This document shows positions 38,798-46,749 of a stretch of 64,000 bases of DNA, one piece after another. The position numbers and the translations under genes were made by a program. Each line of letters opens with the position of its first letter. Within the stretch, counting starts at the first letter, position 1. The notes below the pieces were generated by a model that was not told the origin of the DNA, made no database searches, and saw nothing but the letters and a program-made list of their open reading frames with translations. This stretch comes from Desulfobacteraceae bacterium Eth-SRB1 (GTDB taxonomy: Bacteria > Desulfobacterota > Desulfobacteria > Desulfobacterales > ETH-SRB1), in NCBI GenBank assembly GCA_004193555.1, contig RPGP01000040.1, forward strand, positions 1,059,127 to 1,123,126, given 5' to 3'.

Positions 38798-39397
38798 ATG
38801 GGTTACTATCCATCATTGCTCATGGATTTGATCAGAAATATCTGCAGGTTGCCGGGGATAGGAGAAAAGACCGCAGAGCGCCTCGCAATGCATATACTCA
38901 ATGCTCCCCGCGGCGAGGCTGAACAGCTATCACGCAATATACTGAAAGTTAAAGACAGGATAAAATTATGCTCCATCTGCTCTGCTTTCAGCGATGGGGA
39001 AATTTGTGATATCTGTCGTGACCGTACACGTGTTTCAACACTGTTGTGTGTGGTAGAACAGCCTGCGGATATGGTGGCTATTGAAAAATCAGGATCTTAT
39101 AAAGGTTTATATCATATTCTTCAGGGGGTATTGTCTCCAATGAATGGTATCGGGCCTGATAAGATCAGGATCAGAGAGCTTATATCAAGGCTAAAAGATA
39201 ACAAAGTCAAAGAGGTTGTTCTTGCAACAGGCACAAATGTTGAGGGTGAGGCAACCGCATCATATATTGCGCAGCGCCTTAAAGATCGTCCGGTGAAAGT
39301 TACGCGGATAGCATCCGGCGTCCCTGTTGGCGGTGATCTGAAATATGTGGATCAGGTTACTTTGAGAAAGGCTATGGAGACAAGGCATGATGTTTAG
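38798..39397 (+). CDS. recR: recombination protein RecR
   Basis: 199 residues. Helix-hairpin-helix (ICRLPGIGEKTAERLAMHIL), four-cysteine zinc finger (CSICSAFSDGEICDIC), Toprim domain (LLCVVEQPADMVAIEKSG) and a C-terminal GTNVEGEATASYIAQ. Acts with RecF/RecO in gap repair, loading RecA. Confidence 0.97.
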   Translation: MGYYPSLLMDLIRNICRLPGIGEKTAERLAMHILNAPRGEAEQLSRNILKVKDRIKLCSICSAFSDGEICDICRDRTRVSTLLCVVEQPADMVAIEKSGSYKGLYHILQGVLSPMNGIGPDKIRIRELISRLKDNKVKEVVLATGTNVEGEATASYIAQRLKDRPVKVTRIASGVPVGGDLKYVDQVTLRKAMETRHDV

Positions 39398-39436
39398 ATT
39401 AGCCACAGACCCACACAGACAGACGCAGACAAGATA

Positions 39437-39820
39437 ATGAAACCATCAGACATATTCAAATGCGCTAAATGCGGTGACTGCTGCAAGGGGTACGGGGGGA
39501 CTTATGTTACCGCGAAAGATATTAAAGCCATAGCCGCTTATATCAAGACGGATCCGGAAAGCTTTGTTGATAATTATTGCAGCAGGTCGGGCAGCAGGCT
39601 TGTTCTTGCCCAGGGAGAGAACGGTTACTGCATCTTCTGGGATGGTCTATGCACGATCCATCCGGTAAAGCCGCACATGTGCAAACAGTGGCCTTTTATC
39701 GAAAGTGTATTAGTAGATATGAATAACTGGGACATCATGGCAAATCAATGCCCGGGCATTCGTACCGATGTTCCCGACAGCATTGTGCTGGAATGTGTAA
39801 AGAAAGAACTTTCAAAGTGA
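39437..39820 (+). CDS. YkgJ-family cysteine cluster protein
   Basis: 127 residues. FKCAKCGDCCKGYGGTYVT, then NGYCIFWDGLCTIHPVKPHM, CKQWPF and NQCPG: the YkgJ/UPF0153 pattern of seven to eight conserved cysteines, likely a zinc or iron-sulfur site. Cytoplasmic; function unknown. It follows recR after a short GCCACAGACCCACACAGAC repeat. Confidence 0.92.
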   Translation: MKPSDIFKCAKCGDCCKGYGGTYVTAKDIKAIAAYIKTDPESFVDNYCSRSGSRLVLAQGENGYCIFWDGLCTIHPVKPHMCKQWPFIESVLVDMNNWDIMANQCPGIRTDVPDSIVLECVKKELSK

Positions 39821-39839
39821 CTTAACACTTATAATCATT

Positions 39840-40625
39840 ATGATTGGAATATTCGATTCAGGAATTGGGGGTCTGACAGTTGTTCGGGCGCTTATGGAAG
39901 AGCTTTCAGGTTATGATATCGTCTATTTCGGCGATACAGCCCGCACCCCTTATGGAAACAAAAGCCCTGATACGGTTATCAAGTATGCCCTTGAAAATAC
40001 GGAATTTCTTTTAAGCAAAGGCGCAAAGATAATTGTCATGGCATGCAATACAGCCTCAAGTGTTGCAACCGATGATGTGACAAAAAGATTCGATGTCCCC
40101 ATATTCGAGGTAATAACCCCTGCGGTTGAGCTTTCTGTTAAAACCTCAAAAAAGCTGAGGGTAGGTGTTATCGGAACACGCGCTACAATTAAAAGCGGTA
40201 TTTATTCAAAAAAGATCAGGGACCTGAAGCCTGACACAAAAGTTTATTCCTATTCATGTCCTCTTCTCGTTCCATTGGTTGAGGAAGGGTGGCTTAAAAA
40301 ACCGGAAACAACAATGATAGTAAAAAAATATCTGCATCCCCTGAAAGTCAGGCAGATAGACACGCTTATTCTTGGTTGCACACATTATCCAATCTTGAAA
40401 AACATTATACAGAATAAAATTGGGAAGAGAGTTAACATAATAGACTCTTCTGTAACTGTTGCAGAGAAGGTAAAGGGTTTTCTGGAAAAGCATAAAGATA
40501 TTGACAGTCTCCTGAGCAAAAACGGGGAATGCAGGTTTTTTGTGTCTGATGTAACAGAGCAGTTTGAAAAGATAGCAGGGGCTACACTTAAAAGGAATGT
40601 TATCCTTGAACACGTAAGGATGTAA
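39840..40625 (+). CDS. murI: glutamate racemase
   Basis: 261 residues. MIGIFDSGIGGLTVVRAL with the substrate-binding Asp/Ser, FGDTARTPYGNKS, the first catalytic Cys in VMACNTASSVA and the second in LILGCTHYPIL. Makes D-glutamate for peptidoglycan. Standard length. Confidence 0.97.
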   Translation: MIGIFDSGIGGLTVVRALMEELSGYDIVYFGDTARTPYGNKSPDTVIKYALENTEFLLSKGAKIIVMACNTASSVATDDVTKRFDVPIFEVITPAVELSVKTSKKLRVGVIGTRATIKSGIYSKKIRDLKPDTKVYSYSCPLLVPLVEEGWLKKPETTMIVKKYLHPLKVRQIDTLILGCTHYPILKNIIQNKIGKRVNIIDSSVTVAEKVKGFLEKHKDIDSLLSKNGECRFFVSDVTEQFEKIAGATLKRNVILEHVRM

Positions 40626-40639
40626 GAGGAGAAGAACCT

Positions 40640-40894
40640 ATGAAAGACAAAAGAGGATTGTATTTTTATCCTTTTCCACAGAACAAACAGACAAAAACCT
40701 ATGTGCGTGAATCCGGAGGAGAAATTTTGTTCAGGCTGTGGAGTGCGGATGATCCTGACCTGTGGAAAGAACACGGCTGGGTGCCGTACGAGGCCATCAG
40801 GCAGGCTGCCGGCATGTTCAATCGTGGTGGCTTTGACCCTGATCAGGTTTATGATATCCGGGTGGCAAAGGCGCTGGTTGAGGAAAACAAGTAG
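40640..40894 (+). CDS. small conserved hypothetical protein
   Basis: 84 residues (MKDKRGLYFYPFPQNKQTK...). GAGGAGAAG precedes the ATG and it follows murI by 14 bases, so it is very likely translated in the same operon. Aromatic and charged, no signal peptide or helix pair; WKEHGWVPYEAIRQAA and GGFDPDQVYDIRVAKALV are the most distinctive parts. I do not know the family's role. Confidence 0.8.
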   Translation: MKDKRGLYFYPFPQNKQTKTYVRESGGEILFRLWSADDPDLWKEHGWVPYEAIRQAAGMFNRGGFDPDQVYDIRVAKALVEENK

Positions 40895-40948
40895 TGTCCA
40901 TCTACAAATGGCATCTTTCGGCCCCTGGCGGCGTTCTCGCTTTGCAAC

Positions 40949-42118
40949 CTAAACAAGCTGTGAAAGAAACGTACGCCCGGAAACCCGCACCGGATATAAA
41001 AATTCAAAGCAGTCAGCATTTTCAAAAGCAGCATCCATCATAACCTGAAACGCATGTTTTGCGCCTATCCTTGTTTGAAAATATTCAAGATGTTTGCTCA
41101 ACGGTCGGCTTTGTGACGACTTTACTTCTATTATAAACCATGGCTTATTGTTTTTGGTTACCAAAAAATCAACCTCGCGTTTATCTTTTGTGCGAAGGAA
41201 GTTGAGGCTATACTCACCAAGCCCCAGATCCTGCCACCATGAAACAGCCTTTAGGAGATGACAGGCAACAAAATTCTCATTTCTGGCACCCGGATCATCA
41301 ATAAGAGACCAGTCTAAAAGGTAGATTTTGGGATTTTTCAGAAGGCTCCTGGAAACATTCTTTGTCCACGGTCGAATCGAAAAACAGTAGTAGAGAGATT
41401 CTAATACCGAAATCCACAGCCGTATTGAATCCTGAGAAGCATGAATTCTTCTCGCCAGGGAAAGATAGTTAACAAGCTGTCCGGACTGCTGTCTGAGCAG
41501 TTCGGCAAGCAACTCCACCTGTCCGACCTCATGTATCCTTGCAGTATCCCTTAAATCCTCACGGAATAGAAGCTTCAGGCGTGTCTGTTTCCATCGGTTA
41601 TAGAAACGTATATTTCGTTTTAGATAGGGCTCTGGAAAACCTCCAAAGCGTTCAAGCGCCTCAAAATCTTTTTCTTTTATTTTTTTTGGCGGAACAATTT
41701 CCATAAACGGCAGCTCCTCATGAACAACTTCGGCAACCGATAAAGGAAACATGTGATACATAAAGTAGCGTCCCATAAGGCTGTCTGCGCCTTTCCTGTA
41801 AATATCCAGGCGTGAGCTGCCGGTCACAACGATATGGAATATGTTCCGAGCATAAGAATCATAAAAACCTTTTAGGAAATTTCTCCAGTTAGTATATTTG
41901 TGTAGCTCGTCGAAGATAATTGTTCGCGTTTCGCCGGCCCCAATTTTACCGGCAACGGCAGATGGCCCTGAAAGAATAAGCCGCTGGTCATCGTCATTAT
42001 CCCAGTTGAAATAAAAATGTTTTTTTGTGAGTGATATGCATGAGGTTGTCTTGCCAACCTGGCGTGGCCCGGCTACAAATGCCATCTGGACGTCATTCCT
42101 GAAATAAACCCGCCTCAT
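40949..42118 (-). CDS. AAA_14 ATPase with DUF4143 domain (1)
   Basis: 389 residues. Walker A AFVAGPRQVGKTTS (residues 13-26), Walker B TRTIIFDELHKYTNW, sensor VVTGSSRLDIYRKGADSLMG, then an arginine-finger/winged-helix part and the DUF4143 restriction-endonuclease-like C-terminus (KREVDFLVTKNNKPWFIIEV). These ATPases are common, sporadic genes in bacteria and archaea without a settled role. Convergent with the murI operon. A remnant of a close paralogue's last codons lies just upstream (42198-42242). Confidence 0.92.
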   Translation of the reverse strand: MRRVYFRNDVQMAFVAGPRQVGKTTSCISLTKKHFYFNWDNDDDQRLILSGPSAVAGKIGAGETRTIIFDELHKYTNWRNFLKGFYDSYARNIFHIVVTGSSRLDIYRKGADSLMGRYFMYHMFPLSVAEVVHEELPFMEIVPPKKIKEKDFEALERFGGFPEPYLKRNIRFYNRWKQTRLKLLFREDLRDTARIHEVGQVELLAELLRQQSGQLVNYLSLARRIHASQDSIRLWISVLESLYYCFSIRPWTKNVSRSLLKNPKIYLLDWSLIDDPGARNENFVACHLLKAVSWWQDLGLGEYSLNFLRTKDKREVDFLVTKNNKPWFIIEVKSSQSRPLSKHLEYFQTRIGAKHAFQVMMDAAFENADCFEFLYPVRVSGRTFLSQLV

Positions 42119-42197
42119 AACTCAAAATAGCTAATATGCTGTTCAATCGATTATATTCGGTTTGATTATGAAGAATTATCTCCTGGTTCTTTGTAAT

Positions 42198-42242
42198 CTA
42201 AACAATTTGTGAAAGAAACGTGCGCTCTGAAACCCGAAATGG
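42198..42242 (-). pseudogene. remnant of a DUF4143 C-terminus
   Basis: On the minus strand these bases read FRVSERTFLSQIV-stop, matching the last residues of the neighbouring ATPase (VRVSGRTFLSQLV-stop) with the same flanking bases. No upstream frame continues. It looks like the tail of a deleted paralogue or a partial duplication. Confidence 0.7.
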
Positions 42243-42339
42243 ACGAGATGACAGACTCATAGGGAAAACGCGCCAGAGTTATCCCAAATATGGCTAAGGC
42301 GGTGCGGGAGGCATTTGACGGATAAAAAAAGCTTGCCTT

Positions 42340-42383
42340 AAAATGCATTTTATGATAAATACCAAACCTTAAAAATGCATTTT
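42340..42383 (+). promoter_or_regulatory. paired palindromes AAAATGCATTTT, candidate operator
   Basis: Two perfect 12-base palindromes at 42340-42351 and 42372-42383, spaced 32 bases from start to start (about three helical turns). The second lies just before the GGAGG and ATG of the next ATPase gene. This layout fits cooperative binding of a dimeric repressor. Confidence 0.5.
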
Positions 42384-42395
42384 ACCGGAGGAAAT

Positions 42396-43730
42396 ATGAT
42401 TTACCTGATAAATACATTCAACCCTCACTGGGAAGGGCAAGCTCTGCCTGAATGGACGTGGCCAAAACGGCGCGTTTTCGAATATATGCTGAAGTTGATA
42501 GATGGCTCCCTCTCATTAGGTATTGGAGGATTGCGGAGAATAGGAAAGACAACCCTTCTAAAACAATTAGTGGGGGAACTAAGCGCAAACAGGATTCCGG
42601 CCAAAAGGATATGCTACTTCCAGTTTGACAGGGATCTTGTTTTGAAAGATGATAATGTCCTGGAAAGGGTGCTGGACGCGTATCTTTTGGATTTCCTTGA
42701 TGAATCCATTGGACGTATCAAGGAGAAAACATACATTTTCTTAGATGAAATTCAGCTTGTTCCTCGCTGGTCTGACATCGCTAAACGGTATTTAGACCGA
42801 GATCCCGCGCTTACTTTTGTGGTTTCCGGATCATCCTCTTTGCTGCTGGAATCGGAATCAGCAGAAAGCCTGGCCGGCCGGCTTGATATGCTGCGTCTGT
42901 CCCCACCTGATTTCAGGGATTACATGACGATCAATGGACTTCAACCACCGCCTGAGTTTAAAATTGATCCCGGCTTGCGAAAGATCCCCACTGAAACAGC
43001 CCTTTTTTACGGGGCGAACAGGTCCCGTCTTACCAGGGCATATCTCGACTATTTGAGGTGGGGTGGCTTTCCCCAGTTAAAGGAACTCGATGATGAGGAA
43101 TCCAGACGTCGCTATATTAAAGAGGTGGTTGTCGAAAAAATACTGAGATACGATCTTCCCGCCCGTTTTGGAGGTGAAAATCCTATTGACCTGGAAATGC
43201 TTTATGGAATCTACCTCAGTGAATATGGACAGCTAATAGAATACAACACCCTTGCCGGGGACGTCGGGGTTTCCACAGGCAGGCTAAAGAGGCTTACTGA
43301 GGCATTGATGGCCGGATATCTTGTACAATACTGTTTTAACTATACACGTTCCAAAAGAAAATCCGGAAGGACAGGGAAAAAAGTCTATCTGAGTACTCCC
43401 TCCCTTGCAGCACACCGGTATGGACCGCTGGATACTTTTCCCGAAATATTAGGGAGGATTGTAGAAAATGATGTGTTTCTTCGCCTGAGAGAAATGGATG
43501 AAATCTTGACATTCTGGAGGGTTGGCAGGCAGGAAATTGATTTCATCTTTCATGTGCAGGATGTAGCGTTCCCTGTGGAATGTAAAACCGGGCGTTTAAG
43601 ATTCAATGGTACCCGTTTAATCCGGTCTCTGGCAGAAAAGTGGGGGGCGCCCTTTTCAGTGATGGTTACATCCGATACATTCGATTTTTCAGACCCGTCG
43701 ATCCTGCGTGTTCCGGCCTTTATGCTATGA
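42396..43730 (+). CDS. AAA_14 ATPase with DUF4143 domain (2)
   Basis: 444 residues from ATG 42396, with CCGGAGG five bases upstream (an earlier ATG at 42375 lacks an RBS). LGIGGLRRIGKTTLLKQL is the Walker A loop, KTYIFLDEIQLVPRWSD Walker B, FVVSGSSSLLLESESAESLAG the sensor/Arg region; C-terminal EIDFIFHVQDVAFPVECK is the DUF4143 nuclease-like motif. It differs enough from the 40.9-kb copy to be an old paralogue or a separate arrival. No partner gene is evident. Confidence 0.92.
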   Translation: MIYLINTFNPHWEGQALPEWTWPKRRVFEYMLKLIDGSLSLGIGGLRRIGKTTLLKQLVGELSANRIPAKRICYFQFDRDLVLKDDNVLERVLDAYLLDFLDESIGRIKEKTYIFLDEIQLVPRWSDIAKRYLDRDPALTFVVSGSSSLLLESESAESLAGRLDMLRLSPPDFRDYMTINGLQPPPEFKIDPGLRKIPTETALFYGANRSRLTRAYLDYLRWGGFPQLKELDDEESRRRYIKEVVVEKILRYDLPARFGGENPIDLEMLYGIYLSEYGQLIEYNTLAGDVGVSTGRLKRLTEALMAGYLVQYCFNYTRSKRKSGRTGKKVYLSTPSLAAHRYGPLDTFPEILGRIVENDVFLRLREMDEILTFWRVGRQEIDFIFHVQDVAFPVECKTGRLRFNGTRLIRSLAEKWGAPFSVMVTSDTFDFSDPSILRVPAFML

Positions 43731-43822
43731 GAGAGAAGGAATTGCCCAACCCCGGGTTCTTTTGCAAGCAAGGTTGAACGATGCAAGCCTGGTCGGGATA
43801 AACATAATTCTGTCCATAGGAG

Positions 43823-43930
43823 AGCGAATCCTTCATCAGAGCGGTCATGGATAATCTTCCTATAGGTGTGGCTGTGAACTCTGTCGATCCCATTGCGGAT
43901 TTTGGATTGCCTGCCCTTTGGAATGCATAG
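43823..43930 (+). pseudogene. fragment of a PAS-domain histidine kinase
   Basis: The frame reads SESFIRAVMDNLPIGVAVNS then VDPIADFGLPALWNA-stop. MDNLPIGVAVNSVDP is the start of a PAS domain common in kinases of this group. No RBS, no continuation. A relic in the 305-base gap between the second ATPase and the first intact kinase. Confidence 0.65.
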
Positions 43931-43940
43931 CATATTCCAC

Positions 43941-43956
43941 TGGGGATGGTTTTGCT
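43941..43956 (+). promoter_or_regulatory. weak sigma-54-like site before the first kinase
   Basis: TGGGGA-N5-TTGCT: GG and GC have the required 10-base separation and the -12 half is perfect, but the -24 half matches only TGG. About 80 bases before the kinase start. Confidence 0.3.
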
Positions 43957-44035
43957 ATGTTTTGGTTGACTATTGCTGTATTTTTAAATAGTTATAATGT
44001 GTTCAGTTGTTTTTAGTGAAATTGGAGGTTTTTAA

Positions 44036-46051
44036 ATGGGCAAAAAGCCGACGTATGAAGAACTGGAACAAAGAATCAAGGGGTTAGAGGCAAAAGCTCT
44101 TGAAGGCAAACAGGCGGAAGAGGCACCGCAAGAGAGCGAAAGGTTTCTCCAGGATGTTTTCAACGCAATCAAAGACGGGATCAGTGTATTGGATCTCAAC
44201 CTGAAAATTGTTCGTGTTAATCCGTGGATCGAGGAGATGTACTCAAAAGAGGGAAAGTTCGCTGAAAGGAAGTGTTACGAGGTCTATCAGAAGAGAGACA
44301 CCCCTTGTCCCTGGTGTCCATCTCTGAAGGCCATTGAAACAGGAGAAACCCATAACACAATCGTGCCTTATCCTTCAGAGGAAAATCCCACTGGGTGGAT
44401 TGATCTCTCGTCTTTTCCCCTTAGAAATATCGAAGGTGATATTGTTGGTGTCATTGAATATGCGAAAGACATCACCGAGCGTAAGCGTGCAGAGGAGGAG
44501 TTGCGGAACAGTGAAAAAAGACTTGAACAAGCCGTTGAGGGAAATTCGGTCCCAACCTTTATCATTGACATCAATCACACCATCACACACTGGAACAAGG
44601 CATGTGAAAATTTAACCGGTTTTTCCGCTTCTGAAGCGGTGGGTACAAAAAAACAATGGCTTGCTTTCTATCATGAAGAAAGACCGGTTATGGCAGATTT
44701 TATAGTGGATGGGTCGACAGAGGAAGAAATGGTCGAACGTTATAAGCATATTAGCTATAATAAATCTACTCTGATTGAAGGGGCGTATGAAGGTGAAAAC
44801 TTTTATCCTGATTTGGGAGAAAAAGGCAAATGGATTTTCTTTACAGCGGCGCCATTGATAGACCAACAGGGAAAGATTGTTGGCGCGATAGAAACTTTCC
44901 AGGACGTCAGCAAGCGCAAGCAGGCAGAGGAGAAAATAAAGGAGTATTCTGAGAGTCTGGAGAATATGGTGGAAGTGAGAACCAAAGAACTCAGACGCGC
45001 CCTCTATGACACAGAGGAGGAAAGGGACAAAATAGACGGCATCCTCAAGTCTATTGCCGACGGCCTCATAGTCACCGACCAATACAACAGAATAATCTTA
45101 ATGAACCGGGTTGCTGAAGAACTTTTGGGTGTCCGCTTCAGCGAAGTGATTGACCGGCCCATCGATGTTGCCACCCGTGATAAGAGCTTAAAAGAATTTT
45201 TCAAATCCACCCCGGACAAAACAAAGACAGAACTTTTTCTTGACTTTGAACTTCCGGGAAAAGATAAAAAACATCCACGGATCATACGGGCAAAGAGAAC
45301 GCCCATAAAAGATAAGAAAAGTGCGTATGTCGGAACTATAATCCTTATGGAAGATGTAACACGGGAACATGAAATAGACCGCATGAAGACAGAATTAATC
45401 TCCACAGCGGCCCATGAGCTGAAGACGCCGCTGACCTCCATCCAGGGGTATTCTGAACTTCTCATATCGCGCGATGATATTCAGGAAAAAGAGACAAAGG
45501 AGTTTTTGACATATATCAACGACCGGTCAAGACACCTCGCCGCCATTGTCAACAACATGCTGTACATATTAAACATTGAATCAGGCCTTGGAATTCAAAT
45601 AAAAAAAGAATCCGTGGATATGACAAAATTGATCAGAGAAAGCGTATCTGCATTTCAGGAGCGTTACCCTGACTGTGTGTTTAAAATTGATTTACCCGAA
45701 GGAAAAGACAGCATAAGCCTGGACAGAGAGAAGATGGGGCTGGTTTTAGAAAATCTTCTCAGTAATGCCGTCAAATTTTCTTCCAGCAACACAGCGGTCG
45801 CAATAAGAGGGGAAAAGACAGACAAATACTACCAGCTATTCATAGAAGATGAAGGAATCGGCATGACCACTGAACAGGCCGATAAGGTATTCGACAAGTT
45901 CTACCGGGCTGACATGTCCAGCACCGCCGTCGAGGGCGCCGGTTTGGGCATGACGATTGTAAAATATATCATTGAAGCTCACAACGGAACAATCCATGTA
46001 AAAAGCCAGCATGGGAAAGGAACGGTCGTTAAATTTTTATTAAAAATTTAA
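44036..46051 (+). CDS. PAS-domain sensor histidine kinase (1)
   Basis: 671 residues. N-terminal coiled coil [20 protein letters not shown], three PAS domains (about 35-155, 160-285, 335-445), HisKA with STAAHELKTPLTSIQGYSEL (His near 459), and a HATPase (ENLLSNAVKFSSSN, DEGIGM, GAGLGMTIVKYIIEAHNG). No membrane helix, so cytoplasmic. The first PAS has a cysteine cluster: CYEVYQKRDTPCPWCPS. AATTGGAGG precedes the start. No intact response regulator adjoins it; only a receiver fragment follows. Confidence 0.93.
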   Translation: MGKKPTYEELEQRIKGLEAKALEGKQAEEAPQESERFLQDVFNAIKDGISVLDLNLKIVRVNPWIEEMYSKEGKFAERKCYEVYQKRDTPCPWCPSLKAIETGETHNTIVPYPSEENPTGWIDLSSFPLRNIEGDIVGVIEYAKDITERKRAEEELRNSEKRLEQAVEGNSVPTFIIDINHTITHWNKACENLTGFSASEAVGTKKQWLAFYHEERPVMADFIVDGSTEEEMVERYKHISYNKSTLIEGAYEGENFYPDLGEKGKWIFFTAAPLIDQQGKIVGAIETFQDVSKRKQAEEKIKEYSESLENMVEVRTKELRRALYDTEEERDKIDGILKSIADGLIVTDQYNRIILMNRVAEELLGVRFSEVIDRPIDVATRDKSLKEFFKSTPDKTKTELFLDFELPGKDKKHPRIIRAKRTPIKDKKSAYVGTIILMEDVTREHEIDRMKTELISTAAHELKTPLTSIQGYSELLISRDDIQEKETKEFLTYINDRSRHLAAIVNNMLYILNIESGLGIQIKKESVDMTKLIRESVSAFQERYPDCVFKIDLPEGKDSISLDREKMGLVLENLLSNAVKFSSSNTAVAIRGEKTDKYYQLFIEDEGIGMTTEQADKVFDKFYRADMSSTAVEGAGLGMTIVKYIIEAHNGTIHVKSQHGKGTVVKFLLKI

Positions 46052-46061
46052 CGATTGCGAA

Positions 46062-46163
46062 ATGGAATGGGAAGAGGGCCTTGCCGCCGGCACTGACGAC
46101 TATTTTGCAAAACCTTTCAGTTTGTTGGCATTGATAAAGAAGGTTGCAGAGCTGATTGGATAG
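46062..46163 (+). pseudogene. C-terminal fragment of a receiver domain
   Basis: 33 codons: MEWEEGLAAGTDDYFAKPFS then LLALIKKVAELIG-stop. This is the beta5-alpha5 end of a response-regulator receiver with its conserved Lys-Pro. The phospho-acceptor half is missing. It begins 10 bases after the kinase stop, suggesting a lost cognate regulator. Confidence 0.75.
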
Positions 46164-46206
46164 AAACTTGAGTAATAATTTAAGCAATTGACTAAAGGAG
46201 TTTCCA

Positions 46207-46504
46207 ATGAAAAATGTAAAATATAATGGCCTGCGCTCTTTTGCGGGAACTCCACTTTATTGAAGACACAACAGGTAATAAGACAGCGTTTTATTACCTG
46301 CGGGACAAAGAAAAACATGAAGTCGATTTTTTCATTATCATTGAAAACAGGCCGGCAAAATTGATTGGAGTAAAAGTAAGTGACGATAAATTTTCTTCAT
46401 CATTGTTTCGTTTTTACAGCTTTCTAAAAGATGCGGCGTTGCTCCAGATTGTTTATAAACTAAAACACAAAAAGACAAAGGGTCCGGTTGCCTTTGTCTT
46501 CTAA
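46207..46504 (+). pseudogene. truncated DUF4143 ATPase remnant
   Basis: AAAGGAG and an ATG at 46207 begin a frame that stops after 18 codons. In another frame from about 46220 the sequence reads ACALLRELHFIEDTTGNKTA, YYLRDKEKHEVDFFIIIENR, then VKVSDDKFSSSLFRFYSFLK, the C-terminal nuclease-like part of DUF4143 proteins. The ATPase domain is deleted. Third trace of this family within 6 kb. Confidence 0.75.
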
Positions 46505-46558
46505 AAATGAGTAAAATTATAAATATATTAGGAAAGATAGACACCAGGGGGTGATATT

Positions 46559-46597
46559 ATGCAAGAACGTATCTCAATTGATTCAAAAGCATGGTAA
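46559..46597 (+). pseudogene. possible DUF433 antitoxin stub
   Basis: AGGGGGTGA then MQERISIDSKAW-stop, 12 codons. The beginning resembles DUF433 proteins (R-I-x-I-D-x-K), with nothing after. A weak call based on the short motif and a good RBS. Confidence 0.25.
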
Positions 46598-46673
46598 TTG
46601 GTGTTTTCTCCTTTCACTAATGATAAAATATAGTGGAAGAAATCAAAGCTGGAGGCGATTTTATATGGTTAAT

Positions 46674-46727
46674 AAAGGCTCATACACAATGCAAAAGATA
46701 TGAATGTGTATGAGCCTTTTTTGTTTT
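46674..46727 (+). terminator. strong hairpin with T-tract before the second kinase
   Basis: AAAGGCTCATACACA and TGTGTATGAGCCTTTTTT form a perfect 15-base stem with a 16-base loop, followed by TTGTTTTT. It ends only 23 bases before the kinase ATG, so it would stop upstream transcription or act as an attenuator in the kinase's own leader. Confidence 0.85.
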
Positions 46728-46749
46728 TAGTGAAATTGGAGGTTTTTTA

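Noticed and set aside
43550-43933. 127-codon minus-strand open frame
   Set aside because: Mostly antisense to the ATPase 3' end and to the PAS fragment; no RBS or recognisable motif.
43966-43998. TTGACT ... TATAAT sigma-70 promoter before kinase 1
   Set aside because: Good boxes but a 21-base spacer, outside the working range.
46164-46185. GAAACTTGAGTAATAATTT as a MITE end
   Set aside because: About 14 bases resemble the right end of the MITE, but the adjoining GGGTGC part and the opposite end are missing.
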